DNA from: Anisus vortex
Lineage: Eukaryota; Mollusca; Gastropoda; Planorbidae
Length of the DNA stretch: 64,000 nucleotides
NCBI GenBank assembly: GCA_949126835.1
Contig: OX421506.1
Span: 18,700,215-18,764,214, forward strand
Direction: 5' to 3'
Shown: in pieces, positions 53,918 to 64,000 of the stretch
Layout: every line of letters starts with the position of its first letter
Numbering within the stretch: the stretch's first letter is position 1
Notes under the pieces: generated by a model
Told to the model about the DNA's origin: nothing
Databases searched by the model: none
What the model saw: only the letters and a program-made list of their open reading frames with translations
Position numbers and translations under genes: made by a program

Positions 53918-56900
53918 CTATTGAGTTACATCTGCGAATAGATTAATATTAATATGTTCATTAATTTGACCTTTGATAGCGGATTGTTCGCAAGCGGGTA
54001 AATGTGCCAATTTTTCATTAAGGGTTTTTAGAGCTTTTGTGATTTGTAATTTGCTTTCTGCAACTTCACGCTCAATTTCGGGTGAATTATTCCCGACTTT
54101 AACAACAGTGTTTACCGAGGCAACAACATTTTGTTCTTCTCTGGTAATGTATGGTTTCAACATATTGATATGGCACACTCGTTGCGATTTCCGTCTATCA
54201 GGGGTATTTACAAGATAGTTAACCTCACTAATCTTAGCCATAACCTCGTAGGGTCCTGTAAACTTGGCACTCAGGGGTTGACCAGACAGTGGTGTCAGCA
54301 TGAGAACCTTATCACCAGGTTGGAAGATACGGGTTCTTGCGTCGACGTCATAATAGACCTTCATCCTGTCTTGTGCCTGCAAAAGATTTGATCTGACAAC
54401 TTTTAATGCATTATACAGTCTATTTTTTAAATTTTCCACGTATGTCAGTAGACCAGTGTCTTCAGTGGATGATAACCATGTCTCTTGTAACAGCTTTAGT
54501 GGTCCACGAACTGTGTGTCCGAATACCAGTTCAAAGGGACTGAAACCAAGAGATTCTTGTACAGCCTCTCTGGTTGCGAAGAGTGCGAAGGGAATACCAC
54601 GATCCCAGTCGTCGTTATGCTCGAAACAGAAAGTGCGGAGCATGTTTTTCAATGTTTGGTGGTATCGTTCCAGTGCGCCTTGACTCTGTGGATGATATGC
54701 ACTCGATACTGCATGACGAATACCCAGCCGTTCTAAGACTTGGCGAAATAACTTCGATGTAAAATTTGAACCTTGATCTGACTGCACGGTTTTCGGAAGA
54801 CCATATCGGGTGAAGAATCCGATAAGTGCATCAGAGATTTTGTCGGCATTGATGCTACGTAGAGGATTAGCCTCTGGGAATCTCGTTGCCGAACACATAA
54901 TAGTGAACAGATACTGGTGGCCAGCCTTAGTTTTAGGCAACGGACCGACGCAGTCTATAATGATGTGACTGAAGGGTTCTGAGAATGCTGGTATGGGTCG
55001 TAGAGGAGCTACCGGAATGGTCTGATTCGGTTTGCCGACCATCTGGCAGACATGACATGATCTGCAAAACGATGTGACGTCACGACGTAGGCCAGGCCAG
55101 AAGAAATATGGAAGAATCCTGTCGAAGGTTTTCTGTATCCCTAGGTGACCAGCATACGGTGAATCATGGGCCATATGTAGTATGTCCTTGCGGTATACAT
55201 TGGGTACCACGATTTGATGTACTTCGCTGCATGTTTCATCGTCGTTTTCTTTCCCTCTCCATTTCCTCATCAACAACTCGTCCCTCAGGTAATAACCTGC
55301 GGCCATTGTTTCTAATTCTCCTTCATTATTTGCTTCCTCTTTTAGCTTCCCGATCTCTGGATCTTTGCCTTGAGCAAGAATGAGTAGTTGTCTAGGCGAC
55401 AAATTATTTTGATCAGTATGACTTGAGTGACCACCTAGAACATCCGCCATGAAGGTTGCTTGCAAGTCAATCTCTGGTGTTGGTTCTGGTTTCTTTGTCG
55501 ATTCATCGGTCATCTGCTGTTTCTCCATAGCTCTGGTGATAACACATACTGAATTTTCAGTATTCTTACACTGAACAGAGTCTTTGGGTTCTTTAAGTAT
55601 AGGATGTACCTGATTTTTGGCAATGTCACTTCCTAAAAGTAATGAAATGCCTCTGTAGGGAAATTTCTTCACTATCCCAACAATAACAGATCCAGTGAAG
55701 TAATTACTCTTCAACTGTTTACGATGTAACGGTGCCGTAAGTGTCCCAGCCATAGTACTGATTAAGGCATACTGGCCTGTATGAGTCAATTTCGACGTTG
55801 GTACAGTATTCTTCAACAGTAGAGATATATCAGCACCGGAGTCACGTAGAATTTTAATCTTCCGTTCTCTAGCTTGATTATCTATAGGTGACACATAGCC
55901 CTCGCTAACATCCGATAGCATGCACTCGGGTAGTTCTCTGCCTACTGAGTTTCTTGCTACACTACTGCCTCCATAAGTAAACGTTTTATTTACTGATTGC
56001 TCATCTGTCACACTCCCTTTGGAGTTGAAACTAGAATGTTCAATAGCCTCGGTCTTCATTTCAAAGACTTTCCCCGACTTTGAGCAACTTGGACATGCGT
56101 GTTTTGCCATCTCCTCATGACTAACATCAAATGTCTTTCTATCAGCTTTAATTCTTTTGTGGGCAGTTTTATTTATGTGAGTTTCAGTTTGTACGGCGAT
56201 GTGTGATAAAACCACGTTGTTCTTGTTTTTAATGGGTCTTTTCTCTTTATGTAGACTCCAACAATTCTCTTTTATATGTCCATCTTTCTTACAGAATGTA
56301 CAGGTAATTCTCTTTTGTACAAAACTTGAATTCTCTTGTTTATCGGCTTTTTGTTTACTTTTATCCTCTGTCGATCTTAACTTTCTCTCTGTATTACTGT
56401 TTTGAGTCCTCAAACTTGTTCTGTCATTTTGAAAATAATGGCTATGCGGGTGAATAATGACGTATTCATCGGCTTTAACTGCTGCTTGTTCTGCTATTTC
56501 AATACCACGATCAGCCAAATGAACTTTTATATCAGTGCAAATCTCCTCAGTAAAATCCTCCATCAGTATGAGATTATATAGTTTTTCATAATCTTTATTC
56601 ACATTCTTAGAACGTAACCATCGATCAAAATACTTTTTCTCTAATCTCAGGAAGTCAACATGTGAAACTTCTGGTTCCTTCTTGTATTCACGATATAACT
56701 TTCGATACTTTTCTGGAGTTAGAACATAACTCAATAGTACTCTGCTCTTTATTAGTTCATAATTATTGCATTCCTCTGGAGTCAAATTCAATACAACATC
56801 TAGAGCCTTGCCTTTTGTTAGAGCTGAACGTAAAAGTACTGCTTTCTTATCTTCAGGAAATTTATAATCGATCGAGTTTCTATCGAAGACCATAAAGAAC

Positions 56901-57445
56901 TCATCAATGTCCATGTTCTCCATGCTTGGTACATGCTTTTTAAACTTATATAGTTCCACATTATTTGTTTCCTGCATCGTATGAGTTGACGAACGAGACT
57001 TTGCCAATTCAATCCTTTCATTACTAGCGATTCTTTCTTTTTCCAATTCCCCCAGTCTTATCTCTTTCTCTTTCTCTGCTTCTATTCTTTTACCCTCCAA
57101 TTGTAATTGTAATTGTAATTGAATTTCTAACTTCTTCATTTCTAACTGAAATTTCATGTCCGCACTTAGTTCATTTCCATTCATTTTAAATTCATGGTTA
57201 TTTATGTCTGTTTTCAGGGTTTCTGATACATTGAGAACCACTGATTCTTCATTATTCATAGTATTTTCTTCAAGCATTCTACCATGTCTTTTCAAACAGT
57301 CCTTAATTTCTTGAATTAATTTACTCCTTACTGGTGTAACTTCAGTAATGTCTATTCCCAGAGAGTTTGCCATCTCTTTTAACTGGGTTAGTGACATGCT
57401 ATTTAACTGTTCTGACGTGATAGCAAAAATATTTAATTGCTCCAA
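53918..57445 (-). CDS. Gag-protease-integrase polyprotein without RT
   Basis: 1175-residue frame. Residues ~8-50 are SAP-like (LNSMSLTQLKEMANSLGI). Residues ~95-150 form a charged Glu/Lys/Gln-rich helix with a QLQLQL run. The SCAN-like capsid region is at ~230-331 (LTPEKYRKLYRE, RWLRSKNV). The CCHC knuckle is at ~382-395 (CTFCKKDGHIKENC). The protease motif RDSGAD is at ~534. The integrase HHCC finger (GHLGIQKTFDRILPYFFWPG, CRSCHVCQ) precedes a complete DDE triad at D831, D890 and E926. The C-terminal integrase tail continues into the linker and stops at the point where RT begins in the 1633-residue relative. All catalytic residues of protease and integrase are kept, and there are no internal stops. 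It is expected to form particles and integrate but not to reverse transcribe alone (inference). Confidence 0.94.
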   Translation of the reverse strand: MEQLNIFAITSEQLNSMSLTQLKEMANSLGIDITEVTPVRSKLIQEIKDCLKRHGRMLEENTMNNEESVVLNVSETLKTDINNHEFKMNGNELSADMKFQLEMKKLEIQLQLQLQLEGKRIEAEKEKEIRLGELEKERIASNERIELAKSRSSTHTMQETNNVELYKFKKHVPSMENMDIDEFFMVFDRNSIDYKFPEDKKAVLLRSALTKGKALDVVLNLTPEECNNYELIKSRVLLSYVLTPEKYRKLYREYKKEPEVSHVDFLRLEKKYFDRWLRSKNVNKDYEKLYNLILMEDFTEEICTDIKVHLADRGIEIAEQAAVKADEYVIIHPHSHYFQNDRTSLRTQNSNTERKLRSTEDKSKQKADKQENSSFVQKRITCTFCKKDGHIKENCWSLHKEKRPIKNKNNVVLSHIAVQTETHINKTAHKRIKADRKTFDVSHEEMAKHACPSCSKSGKVFEMKTEAIEHSSFNSKGSVTDEQSVNKTFTYGGSSVARNSVGRELPECMLSDVSEGYVSPIDNQARERKIKILRDSGADISLLLKNTVPTSKLTHTGQYALISTMAGTLTAPLHRKQLKSNYFTGSVIVGIVKKFPYRGISLLLGSDIAKNQVHPILKEPKDSVQCKNTENSVCVITRAMEKQQMTDESTKKPEPTPEIDLQATFMADVLGGHSSHTDQNNLSPRQLLILAQGKDPEIGKLKEEANNEGELETMAAGYYLRDELLMRKWRGKENDDETCSEVHQIVVPNVYRKDILHMAHDSPYAGHLGIQKTFDRILPYFFWPGLRRDVTSFCRSCHVCQMVGKPNQTIPVAPLRPIPAFSEPFSHIIIDCVGPLPKTKAGHQYLFTIMCSATRFPEANPLRSINADKISDALIGFFTRYGLPKTVQSDQGSNFTSKLFRQVLERLGIRHAVSSAYHPQSQGALERYHQTLKNMLRTFCFEHNDDWDRGIPFALFATREAVQESLGFSPFELVFGHTVRGPLKLLQETWLSSTEDTGLLTYVENLKNRLYNALKVVRSNLLQAQDRMKVYYDVDARTRIFQPGDKVLMLTPLSGQPLSAKFTGPYEVMAKISEVNYLVNTPDRRKSQRVCHINMLKPYITREEQNVVASVNTVVKVGNNSPEIEREVAESKLQITKALKTLNEKLAHLPACEQSAIKGQINEHININLFADVTQ

Positions 57446-57746
57446 CGTAAGATTAGCTTCCGCAATGTTTTATATTAATGACGTAAATAGAAGGTAAAAA
57501 ATTTCAACTTTACCTTTTATAAAGTCCTTTGAAATATTTTTACACCACTTAATATTTGTAGAAGATAAATTTTAAAGATGATTGTGTACAAAGCTGAAAA
57601 CAGTATGTCCGAACACAGACAGTGCCTCCCACGTAGACAGAATTTGAATAAATATTTGTTGTAAATCGTTTTCACTAAAACAGTTGTATATTCTCAATTT
57701 CTTATACATACAAACTTTAGATCCAGGACACGAGCCCCCAATCTTT
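57446..57746 (-). promoter_or_regulatory. Element 2 leader with tRNA-Pro-type primer-binding site
   Basis: The leader between the 5' LTR and the Gag start. TGGGGGCTCGT (57740-57730, minus strand) matches the well-known start of a proline-tRNA primer site. The next bases (GTCCTGGAT) diverge from the classical continuation, so the match is about 11 nt. Confidence 0.65.
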
Positions 57747-58344
57747 TGTCACGTGCGAAATCAGCTACTGACGTATGATGATATTTTTAGTAATGTATTA
57801 TTATATATTCTTTTGATTCATATCCATCTTGGATCTCACAAGGTTGTATAAGAATTTGTATTGATGTTATTCAATTAGATTTGATGTTTATTTTACTCGT
57901 TTGATGTGAATCTTTTGTGTATGAAATGATTTAGATAAACTGTACCTTAATATAGAGGAAATCCACAATCCTGTTTGAATGATTGAACACAGTTTTATTC
58001 CAACAAGTTGAGATGATAAATATAACAGTAAAACAGAACACATGTAACAGTATTATATGATGAAACTTAATCAGTTGAGATTCTTCTATATCGTACTAAG
58101 CCGTAATCCTATCTTTAAGAAAGTGGTCAAAAACAGTCCTCACACATTAGCGCCCAAGCTAGAACTAAACTAACGATATTCAACCCTCATGCATATGACG
58201 TATTTTAATGCTATGACGTAGTGTCTAGACATATACATGTTTTATTCCTAACACGGAAACATTTCGGGTTTAAGATTATTTCTTTTTAACTTTAGTTAAT
58301 AATAATAGAACCAATATAATTATGGAAATAAAACTTTTGTAACA
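57747..58344 (-). repeat. 5' LTR of element 2
   Basis: 598 bp, direct copy of 52457-53054. Followed by ACAT (58345-58348), matching 52453-52456. Confidence 0.95.
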
Positions 58345-58689
58345 ACATGCTAATTACATTCAAAAGAGTTTTTATGCTCATTTATCTTAATTAGGCATAA
58401 ATATAATTATTTCTAAAACAAATTTGTTTGTTTTATTATTGTAATAAATATAACAGGCTTACATATGTAACTATTTTAATTATTAATTTAAGAAAAATGG
58501 ACTCCTTAAATTGACTTTGATGATGCAGAAAATGTTTATTTACAACGTAAATTTATTTTAATTACACAATGAAAAAAGAGCATAATGCTGAATTTGTATA
58601 AAGAAAAAATAATTTAAAATCAACACTAGTTATATTTTATTTTTAATTAACAAATCGTTTGCATCAATAGCATCAAATTCGGAGAATTT

Positions 58690-58790
58690 CATTAATAATA
58701 ATAATAATATTTGTATAGCGCTGCCAACAAACATAATGTAAGCTCAGAGCGCATTAACATAAAACTAAGAACACGGATAAAAGGGAGATA
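58690..58790. repeat. Short GCGCT-containing repeat inside the hAT element
   Basis: An (ATA)n run and 'ATATTTGTATAGCGCTGCCA' followed by 'AGCTCAGAGCGCATTA'. It has no counterpart at the matching position of the 45.6-47.0 kb hAT copy, and resembles 31286-31370. Probably a later insertion. Confidence 0.45.
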
Positions 58791-59617
58791 ATAATTAACC
58801 AGTTTTCTTTACCTTAATAATTCAAAAGATTCTTTTTTTTTGTTTTCTTTAAAAAAAATAATGGCTTACAATTTATCTACGATCAGTTTGGTCCAAATGG
58901 TACTTCTTTTACAAATGTAAAACTTTAAAATTATCAAACTGTAATGAAAATGATATAAATATTAGATAACAAAAGAATTTATATGTACGGTTCTAAACAT
59001 AATATTAACTACCCAGTTTGTATGATTACTTCGTATCTATTCCGCTTAACTGCAATCACAGCTGCTTAAGTTTGGCTAAAAATAATATATAATCTGAAAT
59101 CCTATCCTATTTTTCTCAGTGTAAAGTGTAAAATAATAATTTTGGCAATGTAAAAATTGTAAATGCAATTTTTCATAAATAAACTTTTTTTGAAAAAAAG
59201 AAAAAAAAAAGAAAAAAAAAATCTGAAATCTCAGTTATGCAGAGATCAAAATTTAAAGAATTTATATCTATAACTAGAATAATATCTTGACAACAAGATT
59301 AAAATTTCAAATGTTGATACATTAAACCATTAATGTGAAAGTTAATAAATGAAATTGTGTATTAACTATGAATGGCTTTAAAAAAAAAGATGCTAATAAC
59401 GAACATGTTTATCTGTTATTAGATATAAAACGCTTTAATGATTTTCACTATAACGATCCTTTTCTTTTGGTCTTGGTCTTGCTACGGCACTAAAATAATT
59501 TGTTATAAAAATAATATAGTTGGGCAGTTTGACTTTTACGCTGTTGGCACGCTGAATGACTTAGAAATCCTAGTTTGGCACGCTATAAGCAAAGGGTTGC
59601 CGACCCCTGGTATAGAC

Positions 59618-60070
59618 TATTTTTTAGTATAAATTATCTTTTGTATAGCCTATGTTTAAGTACAGATTATCTTTAAGGTTGGTTATATCAATTATAGACT
59701 ATATACCTTATCTTTAGTATAGACTTCAGTACAGTCTATCTTGAGCACAGATGTTATAAACTTAAGTAAACCTATGCATTTTATTTAGTACAGACTTTAT
59801 TATTTCGTATAGATCATCTTTAATACAGACGTTCTTTAATACAAAATATTCTTTTAGTATAGACAAGTTTAAGCAAGGTCTTTTTTTAAATAAATTGTTA
59901 TCTTTAGTAAAGATTATTTTTAATATAAGCTATACAAATCTTTAGATGAAGTTCTTTTTAGCATTGACAAAATATTTTATGAACATCTTTGAAATTTTTA
60001 TTTTTATTAATTATAACTAAGGTTAGATTATATAAAGAATGAGCTGTATCTGGTATAAACTCTTATTAGT
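59618..60070. repeat. Degenerate ~20-bp repeat field, right half
   Basis: Loose copies of TTTAGTATAGACTATCTT-type sequence (for example 59624-59780), continuing the field at 51530-51915 that the hAT element split. Confidence 0.7.
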
Positions 60071-60679
60071 ATTGGCCATATTTTCTAAACATTATAGTAA
60101 CTTTAAGCTCTCTATACAATACCTATAAACATAGTATTATATCATATTATCATTTAAGGAGACTGTCATTAAGTAGATGTTATTTAGTTATTTATTAAGC
60201 CGAGTTAGTTATTTTTAGGTAAGAAATCACTGGCGTTGTAGTAAATAATGAAATTACTGTAAGCTATCTACTCTTCAACACATAGCTAATTGTCCAGATT
60301 TCTCATTGTATAACGAAGTTTACATATAAACAAGCAAAAGAAATGCCAGGAATGAGAAGATAGTCACAATGTTACAACATTAAAAGACAACAATTTTACA
60401 ACAAAAATGTCAATAAATATAATCAACAAAATATAGAGCAAGCATACATTTTTATTCATTTATATTTATATTTATTACCTTCTGTTTAATTTCAGAAATA
60501 AAGAAACGGAAGAAAAGACAAAAGAAAATGACGACAGTAAAATGTCAATAAGAAAAGGAAATAAAGATCACAGTAAATAAAGTATAAATAAATTGATCTG
60601 TACATCGCATTGTGATGTTTGCATTATCGTTATTGTTGGATGAATTAATATGTTGGATTTCCATGATGCTTACAGTATT
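60071..60679. other. AT-rich non-coding stretch
   Basis: Nothing recognised. Confidence 0.45.
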
Positions 60680-61150
<471 letters not shown>

Positions 61151-61703
61151 CTCAATCAATATTTTAAGTTCCTGCATGCTTAAGCTGTTTACCATGACTG
61201 GGTAAACTTTGACAAAGATGTGCTTCTGTAAATCTAACGGCCTCCATGTATAAGATTTAATAGTTTTATTCTGGTTGTTCTGTTATAATATAAATTACAC
61301 ATTAATGCAGACACAAATTTTCTCTCATTGTTTGGATCGCCATTTTATATGTTACCTGTTCAAAACTTTTAAGAAAAACAACAACAACAACAACATCTTG
61401 ATATAAATGAAACTATAAACTATATGTCATGATATTAAACTATATTATGTCATGATATTTAAAAAGATTTCTATTTTAAAAAAATAAGTAAAATTGCTAT
61501 TAACAAAACTTAACATTGTCTAGTTAAAAAAACATGTTTAAAGTCATGCAAATTTATGTAATGAAATAAAGAATAGTTATACATGTACATGAAATATCTA
61601 GCTAATAAACCAAGAGTTGACATAGTCTAAAAACATATATAACTCAAGGCAGATATTTGAAGAACATGAACGACTAACACCAATAACAGCTAGCTATACA
61701 TAC
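61151..61703 (-). other. Probable intron sequence of the right-edge gene
   Basis: AT-rich sequence with an (AAC)n run (61376-61396). It lies immediately downstream (minus strand) of a splice donor GTATGT at 61703-61698 and shows no coding features, so it is best read as intron. Confidence 0.6.
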
Positions 61704-64000
61704 CTTTGGCCGAGTCTTCTCTTTCCTTCCGCTGCGGCAGCACTGAAACGGGACGTTAAGAATCCTCGCGATCTCCTTGACTCCCCCGCCGATCGAGGAC
61801 ATGGTCGAGGAGGCGATGCTCTTGAGTTCCCTGCGGTCGGATCCTTGCTCGCTCTTCTTAATCCCATCTATGACGTCGGTGAGCACTGCATCCCTGGAGA
61901 AGGTGACCTTCGTCGCCTTTTTGGTGACGTACGTGTTCCTCTGAGCGTCGTGCTTCGTTCTGCGCCTGTCCAGGGACTGCGTTTGGCGGGTCAGGTCCGG
62001 CTTGTCGTCGGCGTACCTCTGACCGGAGGCGGGGCTGTTGGCCAGGTCGGCCAAGTGGCTCTCCGTGCTCTGCGTCGCCCCGAGGGTGTACTCGAACACG
62101 GGCAAGCCCTCCAGGATGTCAGAGGCGTCGTCCCTGACCAGGCCCACAAGCGACTCGGTGCTGGTCTGTGAAGCACAGCTAATCTTAATGACCCCCGCCG
62201 GCGAAGTCGGGTCCGAGTACTGGACGTACTTCGATTCCATCGGATTGGTTATGATTGCGTAATGCTCAAACCCTTCCGCTGGGTCGCCGCGTAGCTCAGT
62301 TCCGGATCTCGTATAGATCGCCCTGGACCTGACGGGCTGAGAGGTTATGACCTTGATGTTTTCGTACGGCGAGTCTTCGGCGGTCGCCTGAAAATTCCTG
62401 AACCTGAAAGTGTTGTCCGCGTGTCTTTGCCTGTCCATCGGTCTAATGACTCTGTCAAATGGGATCTCATCTTTGACAGTCGAGTATTCGCCGAAGATGT
62501 ACGCATCCGAAACGTCACTCAGGGTGGACTCTCGCCCGGCCCCGGGTATTACCAGACCGGAAGTGGAGCTTTCTGAGTCGTACGAACGTCTGTCGTTGAC
62601 GTCCTCAATACGCTCATAGTTTCCCCACCCGCCCGAATATGAATTGAAGCTAATGGCCGAAGCAGCGACGTCTGCTCGATAATGCCTGGGAATAGTGTCC
62701 GGCCTGTCTAAATATGGCAGCGAACTGGTTCTGCTATTTACAATACCCGTTTGCTTTTCAATGGTGGACAGATGGGGGGTCGAGCTGACCCACTTCGACT
62801 TCCCATGAGACCGTCTGCCGTGCATATACTGGTCGGTTGCGTCGTCCGACACGACGCTGTTCAGGCTAGACCTGGGGTCTACGACATCGACACACCGGTC
62901 CCGCGCGTGCCTGTAGCGGTATGACCTATCGAGCGTGGACTGCACAGAGTCTGGGTACAGCAGATTATCATACACGTCTATGCTCTGCTGCATATTAAAC
63001 CCTGGCAAATCGTCGCGCGATGATTTGATGACGACCAAATGATCCTGGACATATTGAGTGGGATCAGTGACGATCCCTTCGCTGACCGGAACACCATCGA
63101 TTTCATGTTTAGCCATTTGTGAAAGTTTTCTCTCACACGTTTCTATGGCCTGTCCGAAATTAGCATCAAAATCCGACTCACTCATTACTCGCCCGTATCT
63201 CTTGGACTTAATGGTCTCTTCAGCCCCAGCGTCCATCTTTCTCTCCCCGACGTCTACTTTACTTTCCTGTCTTTTCACGAGTTCGTCTAGGACAGAGTCA
63301 TACATATTTATAGCCTCCTTAGCGGCTTCCGGATTTTCGATCAGTGACCTCCTCTTTTCTAGTCTTTTCATCCTATCTGCCTCCGTGTCCGATAAAACGG
63401 CACTCTTGTCAGTCCGTTTATTATCAAGCTGACCAGTCGTGTCTGACGCAACAACGTCTTTAAGTCCAGAATTTTTGTTCTCCAATTCATTCAGAAGTTC
63501 TTCCCTACTTCCTGCGAAATTACGATTCAATTCATGCTCGTTCACTTTCAGATCATGAACGATTCGTACAGGTACCTGGGGCTTGATAACATTTTTCGCT
63601 TCCGTCTTTGTCACGCCTTGGTTCAACCCTTGCTTAAAACTTTCACTAACTTTCATCGGGAACATGTTCTCTTCTTCGGTCATAGCACATCGCTTGTTGA
63701 CAATCACCACGGCTGATGGGCGTCTCTCTGGCTTTTTAACCATCGCCGTGCAGTTGAGTTTAATGTTCTTTCCACAGCACAGAGAGAATCCGCCGTCTCC
63801 GTTCACGCTTATACCGTTTTCCGGGGAGTCGGGGCAGTTGACTGTTAAACTGTTCGTGTCTTGGTTCTCGGCTGACTCGGACGACAGCCTCTTAAACTCC
63901 GGGGGTCTGAGGTCCAGACAGCCCTGCACTGACTTACCAGACGCAAATTTAAGCCCAGCTGCTTCAACAATGCCGATTTCCTTAGCGAGTTCTTCCAGTT
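61704..64000 (-). CDS. Long internal exon of an unrecognised host gene, partial
   Basis: The minus strand is open from the window edge to 61704 (about 765 codons). The frame continues upstream of the first listed methionine-equivalent codon, which is GTG; readable residues there are LEELAKEIGIVEAAGLKFAS. The exon probably ends at AAG|GTATGT (61704/61703), in phase 0 after RKEKTRPK, so the residues that follow in the raw frame are intronic. The sequence is GC-richer than its surroundings and has ordinary protein composition, rich in Ser, Asp, Glu and Arg. It has no membrane segment, no signal peptide and no domain I recognise, and looks largely disordered. Repeated YDNLL/YDSVLDEL phrases (INMYDSVLDELV, SIDVYDNLLYPD) occur. 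Function unknown. I am confident that it is a real exon because of its length, composition and the donor site. Confidence 0.85.

Larger units (their letters stand above)
52457..58344 (-). mobile_element. Element 2: Gmr1-like LTR retrotransposon lacking RT
   Basis: Two 598-bp LTRs, read on the minus strand from TGTTAC to GTGACA, differ at about 4 positions. The target duplication is ACAT (52453-52456 and 58345-58348), the same 4-bp size as element 1. In minus orientation the polypurine tract AAGGGAGGGCGAG (53067-53055) abuts the 3' LTR. The primer-binding site TGGGGGCTCGT (57740-57730) lies 6 nt inside the 5' LTR and matches the first 11 nt of a tRNA-Pro-type site. The coding frame covers Gag, protease and integrase only. 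All cis signals look intact, so it could move if RT is supplied in trans. Confidence 0.93.
51916..59609 (+). mobile_element. hAT DNA transposon (~1.8 kb) interrupted by LTR element 2
   Basis: Ends CAGGGTCGGCAACC and GGTTGCCGACCCCTG, flanked by a perfect 8-bp target duplication GTATAGAC (51908-51915 and 59610-59617). Subtracting the LTR element (52457-58344) and one 4-bp duplication leaves about 1.8 kb. The interior holds a relic of the hAT transposase C-terminus (52284-52448). The copy at 45.6-47.0 kb is collinear. It is non-autonomous now, because the transposase is truncated and frame-broken. Confidence 0.92.

Overview
The window is eukaryotic DNA from an invertebrate animal, most likely a mollusc or another lophotrochozoan. 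This is inferred from the repeat mix and is not proven by any single gene. It is AT-rich and holds many microsatellites and long minisatellites, tRNA-derived SINEs, hAT miniature elements, LINE tails and two Ty3/Gypsy-type LTR retrotransposons. Only one stretch looks like an ordinary host gene: a long coding exon on the minus strand at the right edge (61704-64000), running off the window and ending in a splice donor.

The best material is the pair of LTR retrotransposons. Element 1 (1421-9273, plus) has 674-bp LTRs that look identical, a 4-bp target duplication and one intact 1633-codon Gag-Pol frame. Its domain order is Gag, protease, integrase, reverse transcriptase, RNase H. Integrase upstream of RT is the Copia order inside a Gypsy-type element, the hallmark of Gmr1-like elements. 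Element 2 (52457-58344, minus) is a relative with 598-bp LTRs differing at about 4 sites. It has an intact 1175-codon Gag-protease-integrase frame that stops just before RT, and RT/RNase H are absent. Both Gags carry an N-terminal SAP-like stretch and a capsid segment resembling the SCAN domain.

Element 2 sits inside a hAT DNA transposon (51916-59609, perfect 8-bp target duplication GTATAGAC). That transposon sits inside an older degenerate ~20-bp repeat field, which also took in an 80-bp piggyBac-like miniature element (51662-51741). The order of insertions can be read directly.

Layout: 1-1420 AT-rich sequence with repeat fragments; 1421-9273 element 1; 9274-12250 SINEs and a palindromic miniature element; 12251-13573 34-bp minisatellite; 15969-18106 42-bp minisatellite open on both strands; 18.1-26.2 kb AT-rich sequence with a LINE tail, a hAT MITE and GA tracts; 26.25-26.67 kb 20-bp array; 28.3-30.4 kb 36-bp array with a 645-bp higher-order duplication; 31-35 kb SINE/MITE debris; 35.13-35.55 kb 38-bp array; 36-39.5 kb GA-rich tracts; 40-47.4 kb scattered MITEs, a LINE tail, a second hAT copy and SINEs; 47.53-48.73 kb 63-bp array built from a SINE end; 50.16-51.19 kb 21-bp array; 51.5-60.07 kb nested insertions; 60.7-61.15 kb ATCT microsatellite; 61.7-64 kb host exon.

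Limits: all similarity calls were made by eye. No alignment, repeat library or protein search was run, and copy numbers are estimates from array length divided by unit length.
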